This document shows, one piece after another, positions 54,606 through 64,000 of a DNA stretch of 64,000 nt; the first letter of the stretch is position 1, and every line of letters starts with the position of its first letter. The position numbers were made by a program, and so were the translations under genes. The notes under the pieces are model-generated. The model was not told the origin of the DNA, did not search any database, and saw only the letters and a program-made list of their open reading frames with translations. Origin of the DNA: Dimargaris cristalligena. Its lineage: Eukaryota > Kickxellomycota > Dimargaritomycetes > Dimargaritales > Dimargaritaceae. The stretch spans positions 62,001 through 126,000 of the forward strand of contig JANBQC010000007.1 of assembly GCA_027576995.1 (NCBI GenBank), in the 5' to 3' direction.

Positions 54606-56510
54606 TTAGATTTGCTGTAAATACTGAGACCACTTGTCAGTGTAGCGACAGGCAGGCGAACAGACCCGCATAAGCACGGGAATGCCATCTTGTTCACAGA
54701 CTGGCGCCCACACCAGCTCTTCGAGGTAGGGCGTCGCAAACGAGCCGCGGCACACCGAGCAGTGATTACTGGACGCTGCGTCGAGGGCTTCGCGCAAATA
54801 GGACGGTAACATTTGTTTGGTTGGGACCAGAGGCTGCGTGCCCCGGCGGCGTTTGGAGTCGGGGTCGGGTCGTTCGGTCTGGACCGGGGTGGCGACACCA
54901 GTCGAAAAGACGATTCGGGAATTTTGGGCAATTACCCGCGCGCTTGATTCCACTAGGGTGGGGAACCCGTGGAAGATAAGTAACTGTTCCCGGAAAGGCG
55001 ACTGCGGAGGGGGAAACGGGTGACCGGCCTCACTATCGGCAATATCAGAATGGGCCGATTGCATATCGGCGGGTAAGACTAGTTGTAACAAGGACCCCCG
55101 CTGTTGAACAGACAATCCATGCCCCGGTCTTGGGGGAGGCACCAGGGGATTCGGATGGATATTCAGAATATTAAGCTGGGGCAGGGCCAGTACTTCTGAA
55201 GGTAAAAACTGGAGCTCGTTTTTACCCAACGAGAGCTCCTTCAGGTTCACCAAGCGACCGATGGCCGGCGGAATCACCTTCAAGTGGTTGTTGGACAATA
55301 TAAGAACGGTGACATTGGTCAGACTGAACAGGGCCGAGGGCAGATAGGTAAGCGCATTCTGGTTGAGATAGAGGATAAGGTCGGTGCGAAAGGTGGCGTT
55401 GGGGCACATGGCGACTAAATGTTGCAACTCGGCGACTTCCTCGGGCACGGCTACGAGATCCATATCACTAAGGTTGACTGTGGTTTGGGTCCCCTCGTCA
55501 ATGGTCTTGCGGATAATCCGGACAGCCTGGCTGGTGGCTTCCCGGCGGGCCTGCGTGAGTCCCTGATCTAACCCGCAGTCGTCGAATAGCAATTTGCGTT
55601 TCAGGGGTGCCGTAGAGGCCCAGGGCCGCTTGTCCGGACGGTGGACACTGGTCGGGGATGGGTAGAAGGACTGGCTACGACGTCCCAGGGGAGAGTGGGC
55701 GAGGGACCAACCGTTACCAACCGGGGCGGCCTCGTCTACCTGCATGGCGCAGCCCGAATAATTATGCGAAAGAGTGTGCAGAGGTGTGACCGACGAGAAA
55801 CCGCTCCCCAACGGAGACAGTAGGGCGGACGGTGCCTGTTCCCCGGCAGCAAAGCCCTGTAAGGGGCCGGTGTGGTAGGCGGGACTGGGGGTATGAGGAA
55901 GAGCGCCACTATAGGGACTGGACCTGGAGTGGGTTGGTGATTGCGGAGTGGGCCAACCCATGGGAACGGGTGGGACCTGACCGAAAGGCCCGTTCGAGTC
56001 GAACTGTGAGGTAAAGGGATGGAGGCGCTGGTCGCTGGAGGTAGAGCTGGCCTTAGGTCCAACGGGAGTGTCGTACAAGACGGCGGGCGCAGGAGTCTGC
56101 TGAGGGGGCTCTTCACAGGAATTGGCCTTACGTAACAGTGGGTATTTGCCATGGGACGACGAGGCGGTGGCTGAGTAAAAAAGCTCCTCGTAATCCTCCT
56201 CGGACAAATGGCCTACCGGGGCCACTCGAAAGCTGGCTGCGCGACCCAGGGGTCGAATGGGCTGGGTATGAGCCGGCATGCAGGTCGATTGGGAGCGAAT
56301 AAAATGGCGGGTGGTTTCAGTGGGAGAGTCCTGGTCCATGGGAGCCGGGCCCTGGGCGCCGGACGACTGCGTGTCTCCGCGGGGGGAATCCCGGATGCTA
56401 AGCTCGGGAATGTCCCGGGTAGGAGACAGATACGCAGGTAAGTGGGGGTGCTCGGGGGACGAGGGCGGGTAGGAGGGAAGCGTGGGTGACGAAGAACTAC
56501 TCGACTCCAT
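54606..56510 (-). CDS. Leucine-rich-repeat protein with C-terminal Cys motif
   Basis: Seen: one exon of 634 residues starting MESSSSSSPTLPSYPPSSPE; an upstream in-frame Met (56561) adds a Tyr-rich stretch coded by the leader and is less likely. Residues 1 to about 320 are disordered, rich in Ser/Pro. Leucine-rich repeats lie at about 385-480: LILYLNQNALTYLPSALFSL, NVTVLILSNNHLKVIPPAIG and NLKELSLGKNELQFLPSEVL. The C-terminus has a possible zinc-binding arrangement: HCSVCRGSF (C-x2-C), then WAPVCEQDG and MRVCSPACRYTD (C-x3-C), about residues 585-620. Fungi have LRR proteins with this Cys tail, of unknown function in my recollection. A TATATAAG box lies about 276 nt upstream. No orthologue name can be given with confidence. 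Confidence 0.85.
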   Translation of the reverse strand: MESSSSSSPTLPSYPPSSPEHPHLPAYLSPTRDIPELSIRDSPRGDTQSSGAQGPAPMDQDSPTETTRHFIRSQSTCMPAHTQPIRPLGRAASFRVAPVGHLSEEDYEELFYSATASSSHGKYPLLRKANSCEEPPQQTPAPAVLYDTPVGPKASSTSSDQRLHPFTSQFDSNGPFGQVPPVPMGWPTPQSPTHSRSSPYSGALPHTPSPAYHTGPLQGFAAGEQAPSALLSPLGSGFSSVTPLHTLSHNYSGCAMQVDEAAPVGNGWSLAHSPLGRRSQSFYPSPTSVHRPDKRPWASTAPLKRKLLFDDCGLDQGLTQARREATSQAVRIIRKTIDEGTQTTVNLSDMDLVAVPEEVAELQHLVAMCPNATFRTDLILYLNQNALTYLPSALFSLTNVTVLILSNNHLKVIPPAIGRLVNLKELSLGKNELQFLPSEVLALPQLNILNIHPNPLVPPPRPGHGLSVQQRGSLLQLVLPADMQSAHSDIADSEAGHPFPPPQSPFREQLLIFHGFPTLVESSARVIAQNSRIVFSTGVATPVQTERPDPDSKRRRGTQPLVPTKQMLPSYLREALDAASSNHCSVCRGSFATPYLEELVWAPVCEQDGIPVLMRVCSPACRYTDKWSQYLQQI

Positions 56511-57908
56511 GGTGGGCAGATAATAAAAATAGGAATAATAACAATAATAATCCACCAACAAAGTGTGGCTAAGAAAAGGATAGAACTAAAGAAATGGCCA
56601 AATGGAAGGGGTTTGTAAGGTGGTTGCAAAGGGGAGGAGGACTCTAGAGCTGCAAGGCAAGGGGCAAATACAGGGGAGCAAGTAAATCGTCGAAGTGATA
56701 ATAAAAATAGATTAATCAGCAAAAGAGAACAGGTAGAAGAAGAACCGGACCAGGGTTGGAAAGGAGGCCGGCGGCCCGGCCCGACTTATATACCCCGCCT
56801 ATACCGGGCAGGGGCCGGCCCCGAGACCCCGATTCACTTGAGGGGTCACAGCGTATCAATTCCACCTGCCAGTGAGTGAATAAGGCCGGTCTACCACTCT
56901 AGCCGAAATAATATTCCTTCTTGTAAAGGCCACTTCAATTTATCGGTACTGCAGCCTTTACATTGACATTTACCGCTTGGCTGGTAACTCCATTACTAAA
57001 ATATATATATATGTATTTTACCAGCACTACCTTGTTGCCCTGGTTCAGTCGTAATCGAGGTTGCCAGGCCCTCCTGTACAGCACGCCCGGCCATTCCTTG
57101 ACTCCCCAAGCGACCTCTATTTAGCCTGGAGAGTAGTCCACCATATCCAAAGTAATCAATGATATCCCACAGCCCAAATCCTGCACAACCATTTTTCATT
57201 TTCCCTCAGTCAGGCCAACGGAAAGTCCCACCGCGCTTGTGAAGACGCGTTCCAACGCCTCTTTATTCATCCAAATGTTATTCTCCTCCAGACGCGCTCC
57301 TTTCTCGACGCGTAAAGTACTTTCATTTGGCAGACGTATTACTTTCCCTTTCCCGAAATGAACAATGCCATGCCTGAGCCTTTCGCTACGGCTAAACAAT
57401 TCATTAGCCAGTGGGACTTTAGTATTCCTCCATCCATTGGTACCTGTCCAATGTACACTCTCACCACCAAATTCACCAGATTTGCTCAATAAGTAAAAGG
57501 CCTTTGTATTAAGGGGGGAATGCATTTTAGTCATAAAGGGGACATACTGGGTGTCCTGTAAATATATAGCGAGACTAGTGTCCCGTACAAGCCACTATGT
57601 CCCTTTGCTGACCAGAAATTAGTATTAAGTGGTTGTAACATGGTAAATTTCAATGAACGTAGTAACATCAAACGCGCGCGGAGAGCGTGGATTGCATGGG
57701 GCTGGATAATTAAAGTACAGTGGACTGACTGATCAATAATGGCATACATGCCTTTAACAAGGTGTGTGGTGTAGGTATGATTAATTAAATTTGGAGAGGC
57801 AATGGGATGGGATAGGTGGTTAGACGATATAAGCCAATTTAAATGGGCGCTTGGCGCAATACACGACCTTTGGAGCCTTGGAAGGCCAACTCTACAGCGA
57901 CGGTGACC
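56511..57908. other. Intergenic, about 1.4 kb
   Basis: Contains the LRR gene leader (purine-rich on the plus strand, 56560-56760) and a TATATAAG on the minus strand at about 56786-56793. A Ser/Thr-containing minus frame (57196-57534) shows no resemblance. Otherwise nothing seen. Confidence 0.45.
56786..56793 (-). promoter_or_regulatory. Putative TATA box of the LRR gene
   Basis: TATATAAG on the minus strand, flanked by G/C-rich sequence, about 276 nt before the ATG at 56510. Position is plausible for a core promoter with a long leader; unproven. Confidence 0.35.
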
Positions 57909-60736
57909 CTAGGAAAGGAGGAACGATATGGATGATTTTTCCTTGTCGTCACCGTCTTCCTCGTTGTTATCATTCGGAGGTTTCTCTTTAGACCCCGTTT
58001 CGCTCTCCGCATCCGGTAGGGTCAAGTTGGTCTCACGACGGTCACTCTTATTCTTTCTCGTCCCCAATCCCTCATCCTCGCCTTCCCCCTCCTCTATCCC
58101 TTCCGGCACTTTGGAAATGGTTGCTCCAATCTCCGCCTCCGACGGAGTCACCACGGGAGTTGGCTGACTACTAGGGGACCGTAACTCGAGTACATTAAAC
58201 GCCAGTTTAAGCGGAGTGGTTACCCCTTCGACGGGACTGGATACGCCCGACGAGTTATAAGGACCAATGTCGGCTACCACGCCCGAATCCGATTCACCCG
58301 CTGCCGTTAGGTTGGGCAGGGTGGGCCGTTTCTTTTGGGCCGTACCGCGATTCATTTTGGCAAATACTAGTATCAGTGGGAAGTATGGGGAAATTGGGAA
58401 ATCCAGGCGTCGTCGAGATGTTAGTCTTTACCGGTCGGTCATGGATTGCCTCACCTACCCCCCATATGGGAGGAGCGGATCCAAGTCGGAATTTTTAAGT
58501 GGTGAATAACAGGGAGTATGGTGGAGGATATGCAATGCAACTTACCAAGTCCACAGGCGTTGCACAAGGTGCGGGGACCTAATTGGAAGTCGAATTAGTC
58601 ATGTGTAGTATGGAGTGGGCCGAAATTAGGTAAGCAAAATTGGGTGGACCCTCAATGTCAGCAATAGTATCGCATACCTACTCGGCCATTAGGTTTTCAA
58701 ATAAGCGGCATTATAATGATTGTCGGAATTGGCCAAAGTAGTCAAAAGTCATTATACTCACCTTGGGGACCCTTGCGCCATTCAGGGGTTTCCATGCTAT
58801 TAAATATAGTTATGGCGATAGTGGGGACGGGTTTACAATTGTAGAAGCACAATTGTTGGATTAGATTAGAGCACTGGGATGGACAGCCTTATTTTAATAT
58901 ACCTGCGGGTTGGTTACCTAAGGAGGGAAGGGGGGGGCGGCGGCATTCCTCAATAGAACATACCACAGCTTACTTCATCCCAATTGTACTACACCGTATT
59001 TCTTTTACTTACCATCCGCAACCTTGGCAGATTTGAGTGCCAATGAGAGCCCGTCCGCGCTTCTTATCCCTATCCTGAACTGGCTCGCCATCGCGTACGC
59101 CCTTGAGGGTCGCAACGATGAACGAGATATCTTGAAGCTGCTGATTCACCTGTTGAAGATTGTATTTATCAAAATTTGGCATGGTATTCAAAATTTGGGA
59201 CGCGGCTTCGTATACCTATTATATCAGTATGCATGGTCCACAACATTACACCAATATATTTAGAATGTCATTTAAGTTGATATGGTATCTAATCTATCTC
59301 ATCAATACCCTCGATAGCTCGCGTATCCACATGCGGTTCTCTAGTCTATCCAACCGAGCCCATCAACGGTCAGGTTCGGATATCCCCGCGTGGATGGCCG
59401 TTTGTACCATTACATTCCATTCCATTCGCACCTCCACAAGAGCCACGGGTGGTTTAAAATATAGTGCAATCCCGGGATACCCGAGGCTCTCTACCTGATC
59501 ATTGGCCCCCCAGAACCTTCCTTCAGCGCCCAAAATGAAAACACACTGCTCACACCACGTCACAAAGTAGACTGTGAGTAATCCCCGGGTTCACCCACTT
59601 CCCAGTCTACAGGGAATACGGATGATCTACCCCATGGGGATGACAGTGGTTGGGTGGCTCCCACTGGGACTACAGTTCCAGGGCAGACATGGGCGGTGCG
59701 TGAATGGATGGATGCCGGTAAACTAGGCTTTCTTTGCAAGTGACCCCGGGTAATGAACAGACGGCCTATTCACCCCCACGGGTGTGGGGAGAGCGAAAGA
59801 CAGAGAGCGAGAGTGAGCGCGAGCGTATTGGGAATGACACGGTGAGCGGGTGGGACTGCAGTCAACCGGTATTATTCATTTAGGCGCTGGGGGCAAAGTT
59901 AGGATTTAATAAACAGGACTTACATGTTGGCATGATTGGCGAGAGATACTAATACGTGTTTGGGGTGGTCGGTCACCAGGTGATGTAATTGGAAGGGGCT
60001 GATCGACCATTGGCCGTTTGCCTTTGTCCACCATTCCCGCCAACGAGCTAGTGGTGGTCGGTGCGGACGAATACGGAGGTGGTAAGGCGCGCGGAGATAG
60101 AAGAACAGCGGCAGGTGGAGGAGGGTGGGAGTGAGAGTGGGAGTGGTGGTGTTGTTGGTGTTGATGTTGGTGGTGGGGACGGGCCGGGGACAATGGGGGT
60201 GGATGCACTCCTCCCATTCGGGCAGGATGGCGGCTAGATAAATGGGCGGCGGCTGGATCTCCCCAATTGCCACTCATTGGGCCAAGTTTGGGTCGACTAC
60301 GCGCTTCATTCCCACTCGCGCTGGTGCTGGCACCTGTCCCCGGCCCTAGGGGCGAAACAGGCCCCGGCGAATAAGGCATGGGGTGGTGATGGGGGCTATA
60401 CCCAGGTGAGGGGCGATGGTGGGGGGCGTACATGGGCGGCGCGAGGTACGACGGGGAATAGAGCGGTCGCGGAATATTGTCGGTGGGTGAGTGCCCGGGG
60501 GGGTTGGGTGGGGGTCGGCTTGGCAACCGGGTCGGCAGAGATCGGGCCAGTCCCTCGGAAAATGAAGGTAGGCCCGGTGAACGTCCGGCAGCGGAGGGTC
60601 CGGGGTGCACATAAGGGATTTGGATTGTACCCGGTGGCCCCCTTAGGGACTTCGTGGTGGTCGGTTCCGTCGTATTTTGATTCGAAGAAGGATGGTTACG
60701 AAGGGAGTCGGTGGGTGGCCGCCCCTCGTCCTCCAT
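57909..60736 (-). CDS. WC-2-like GATA zinc-finger transcription factor, possible PAS domain
   Basis: Seen: exons on the minus strand. Exon 1, 60736-59924: 271 codons, Pro/His/Ser-rich. A middle region about 59590-59390 reads CVFILGAEGRFWGANDQ, PAS-like. A piece ending 59309 reads ENRMWIRELSR. Then 59215-59013, 58796-58762, 58578-58546 and 58366-57909, all joining in frame. The last four spell the zinc finger: ICQGCGC, METPEWRKGPQ, GPRTLCNACGL, VFAK, i.e. C-x2-C-x18-C-x2-C, cut by three introns. Known: the 18-residue loop and the TPEWRKGP..GPRTLCNACG sequence are typical of WC-2 and plant-type GATA fingers; WC-2 pairs with the WC-1 photoreceptor in the nucleus to drive light-induced genes. The tail is acidic (about 148 residues) ending SSISFLLS. 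Exon limits between 59923 and 59310 are unresolved, so the PAS call is tentative. Confidence 0.75.
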
Positions 60737-63700
60737 GGTATTATACTTGCCGATGCGGTGGGCGTCGCGGCCGATTCTGATAGAAATAATAATAATACTA
60801 ATAATAACGAGTACAGTAAAATAGAGGGTATATAATATAACAGAAAATCTAATAACGGAAGCTAGGGAAAATAAATAAATAATACAAAAATAGGGTCGAA
60901 TGAAATTAAACGTAAATAGGTTGCGACAGGATTGCGTAGGTCAGCATGGCTGGGGCACATGTATACACAGGTGGGAGAGCCCGCCTGGTTGACTCGGGGT
61001 CTCGAAAAAAAGGCGGCGAAAAAAAAGGATAAGGATTAGATTTGGAAATTCACGAACATGAAGTAATGACATTGAATAAAAGGCAGCTATCGAGAAGGCA
61101 GGTCAGCTGGGGTTGAGGCGGGTAGGAGCACTTGCGGTCGGGGTTCCCAGTGGGAGGTCATTCAACTAAGCCCACTTCACTGGCGATTAAGTAGAGTACG
61201 GTGAATCTGCGACTCAATTAGGGACCCGTAAATCAAGCTGATGTGGAGAGCAGTGCACCCGAAAAGGCGAGGTGAACTAACTGTATATGAGTACAACTGG
61301 CCAGTTGGGTTAATCAAAAACGGGGGCATCCCAGTCTACTCTACCGGTGACTATAGTAGATGTTATGTAATAATACCCAGCGGCTCCTAAGCGATAGCAT
61401 TAGCGATGTACCCAATACACAAGGGACGGGGAAAGTATAGTATTATCGGCAACTGGGAAAATGAAAAGGAGGAAGGAAAAGGGGAGAAGCAGGGGTGTGC
61501 GGCGAGATGCTGCAGATGATCCAAATATTTAGGGACAGGGATTACGGCTAACAGGGCAAACGTGGGGAGTCAAGGGCGGAGTGATTCGGATGAAAATAAA
61601 AATACCAAAAGGAACCGGCGGCGCTTGCTGGCCAATACATGGAGGTCAGAAAAATACAACCTAATTATTCAGCTCGGGAATACACTGTCCCTGGACCACT
61701 GTGGTAGGGACTTTCATATAGCGGGGAAGTAAGAAACGCAGGAATGAGAAGATATATTCGAGCGGAAGGCAGTCAGGTGGCAATACTGGGGGGGAAGGGG
61801 CTATAGATTCGGTAAATAGGCAATAAGGAAGGCAGCCTCTATTGCCCAAGCGACTAGCCACGGTAAGTAAAGGTGAGAGTTGTGTTACAACGATTATCCG
61901 TCACCATTCGCTACTATTTATAGGTGGCTCTAGAGTAATCGAGGTGCCTGGGAATGTCCCGACCCAAAACAACCGGAAAATTGACGGAGGAGGATCATAC
62001 AATTCACTCAGGCTGGGGGATTCCCACCCATTTTGGCTGGAACGACCACTGAGTGGGTGGGTGAAATGTGTATGGGAGAGAGAATTTGTGTGTGTATGGG
62101 GAGAAACTGGCTTAGATGTTCTTAGCGGGAAGGAATACGCCATGGATAGGTCATCTCCCCAGTGCGGAAAATTTTGGACCGAATCACTAGCTATTATTAA
62201 GCGAGAACAAAGGGCGATTTTCATTTTAATAAACCAAGTAGCTGTTCTACTCTATATAAGCCATCCCCGTGGGGGTATATATCCAACTAGCCAAAGATTT
62301 GGGCACATTGGGGTTAAAAACGATTCATCTATGTTAAACCAGGCTCTGGCCCTTTGGCAGTCCGTCCTTGGGCGATAGGGGCATTGATTCCACGCATCGT
62401 AACCCTAACCTGAGGCGTAATCTGTTCTAACCTGAGTTCCTGGCTTAGGTGCAGCATCGGGCCGATGGGCTAACCTTATTTCAATACCACTGTGGTTAAG
62501 AATACGTGGCTCACAATGGGCCACCACACTCAGAATTGCACATGGAAACCAGGCCAGAATCCTTGGAATGGTTAGCGAATAGACTCAGCCCATATCCAAA
62601 TGGCTGTTCCCACTACATATCGGGTTGACGAAACGGGTGGTGTATATAGAGGGGGCCTCACATACTTGGTGTATAGGTCTCCCATGAACGGGCAATCCGT
62701 TCACACGCAGTATTACGGGGAACGGTACCTCGATTTCTTTGGTCGCCTTTCGACGACACGGTGATTATTAGGTCTAAACGGCGAAGCAGAGAAATCCGCC
62801 TACAGGGCCTATTGGTCATATGAACGTGATTTTTCGAATCAACGCGATCCATTCGGTTTAGACTATCTCTAGTCCATTTTCCTTTACCATCGGCTCGGTT
62901 AATTGTACCAGACATGCCCATTAATAGTAGACGCAATATGCCATTAATCTATAGTGTTCACCCATTCCCAAGCCATGGCGGTGACTCACTCCTTAGCATT
63001 GCTATTGGATGTGCCGAGGTCCCCTAATATATATTAACGAAGTATCTCACCCCATACCGTGGAGGAAGGCAATAATTTTGACACTTTAAAGAATTTGACA
63101 CACTTCAGTTCCATCAAGTCGGCTAAACCGCACTTAATTGGGCAGCTCATCAAGCTCTATTGGACAGACAGGGCCGGGCTGTGGGAAATGCGAAGGTTCC
63201 AGCAACTAGACCCATCTCGTTTCTCTGCGTGCTTTTGCATTGCAAAAACCCCATTGGGGGCATGGTATTAGACTATCACCTGGCCTGTCCTAACTAGAGC
63301 AAATGTGCTTAACTCCGCTATAGACAATGTACGAGTTAAACCGGGGCGTAGCCAGAAAGGGCGCAGGGATATATATCCCAACGGAATTAATCCCCTTCAA
63401 ATTGTTCAATGGCGACAAATTACTCAATCGCTCCGCATTCCTCAGCTGAGCGGCCATTTCCTTTTTGGTGCTCCTCGTCAAGTCAACGGACAAGTTGTAT
63501 GAATATGATTTAGGTGATTCTTATGGTACACACAGTCTCATCGGTTTCTTAGAACCATTGGGGGGGGGTATATGGGGTATTTCCTACCCAATCAATGGCC
63601 ACTCCCGCGATTAACAGCTCGCCTTCCACAGTGTTTCTATTTTGGAAACGGGTCTGTTGAAGAAAAAATACAGGTTTATTAAAGAGTTTATGAACAGTTC

Positions 63701-64000
63701 AGTTGCATTCCCCGGATTCCCCTTGGCAATAGTAGTCTTGTTGAGTGAATGGGCGGGAAAAAGGGTTCCAACCGCAATTGACTATTTGGAAGGGAAGGTC
63801 ATTAAGATTTGCGAACCGCGTTTGGTTGCAGTTGACTATATATTTACTGGCGAATTTACTCGGAAAAATACTCTCTTACATTCCATTAGTTCGTCTCAGT
63901 TGAAAAAAAGGGAAAGGGGGGCCCTCTCTGCACGTATAACTAAACCCCCGTTGCATAAAATAATTTATTTCGATTATGTAGTTAGAGCTATTGACATGTG
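60737..64000. other. Right-edge region without a supportable gene
   Basis: The first about 150 bases upstream of the WC-2-like ATG are ATA/AAT-rich (leader). A minus frame 61861-61661 (LPLEYIFSFLRFLLPRYMKV) and a plus frame 61842-62378 (178 codons) overlap on opposite strands; neither resembles a known family. The remainder to 64000 has only short ORFs. A homopolymer G run is at about 63561. Confidence 0.45.

Noticed and set aside
61842..62378. 178-codon plus-strand ORF
   Set aside because: No domain, mixed codon use, and no conserved motif; kept out of the gene list.

Overview
The window is nuclear DNA of a eukaryote, almost certainly a fungus. Genes carry spliceosomal introns (about 90-560 nt, mostly GTAAGT-type donors), lie on both strands and are not in operons. 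The gene set is fungal: a Rho1 GEF of the Rom2/Rgf type, a GH81 endo-1,3-beta-glucanase, the V-ATPase assembly factor Pkr1, a MedA-type regulator and a WC-2-type GATA factor. Tudor-SN (SND1) and a TMEM234-family protein, with medium intron density, suggest an early-diverging lineage (Zoopagomycota or Mucoromycota grade) rather than a yeast. That placement is inference. I see no rRNA, tRNA, CRISPR or bacterial features.

Left part (1-8.1 kb): SND1 on the minus strand runs off the left edge; a four-exon Cdh1/Fizzy-related APC/C activator is on the plus strand; an unrecognised Pro/Ser-rich protein is on the minus strand. From 8.1 to 13.7 kb there is no intact gene. This stretch holds an orphan HMG-box-like exon (8.8 kb) and a striking CpG-free block (about 11.1-13.2 kb) that looks like a methylated, decayed repeat.

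Middle part (13.7-21.4 kb): a six-exon PIG-A/GPI3 gene faces a five-exon TMEM234-like gene tail to tail, followed by a MedA/DUF7082-type regulator with long Gln/His tracts. From 21.4 to 28.6 kb I see only scattered exon-like fragments.

Right part (28.6-64 kb): secreted GH81 glucanase, an Arg/Asp-rich coiled-coil protein, ribosomal protein uL16 (RPL10), Pkr1, the Rom2-type GEF (DEP-DH-PH-CNH), a flavin monooxygenase, RNA polymerase II subunit RPB7, V-ATPase subunit a, a small acidic membrane protein, a leucine-rich-repeat protein with a C-terminal Cys motif, and a split PAS/GATA (WC-2-like) factor. The last 3.2 kb has no supportable gene.

Functional themes: PIG-A (GPI anchors for wall proteins), the Rho1 GEF (wall-integrity signalling) and GH81 (1,3-glucan cleavage) all concern the cell wall; Pkr1 and V-ATPase subunit a act on the same proton pump. 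The genes are tens of kb apart in part, so this is shared biology rather than a demonstrated cluster. Exon limits were worked out by hand from reading frame, splice consensus and family alignment from memory; no database search was run.
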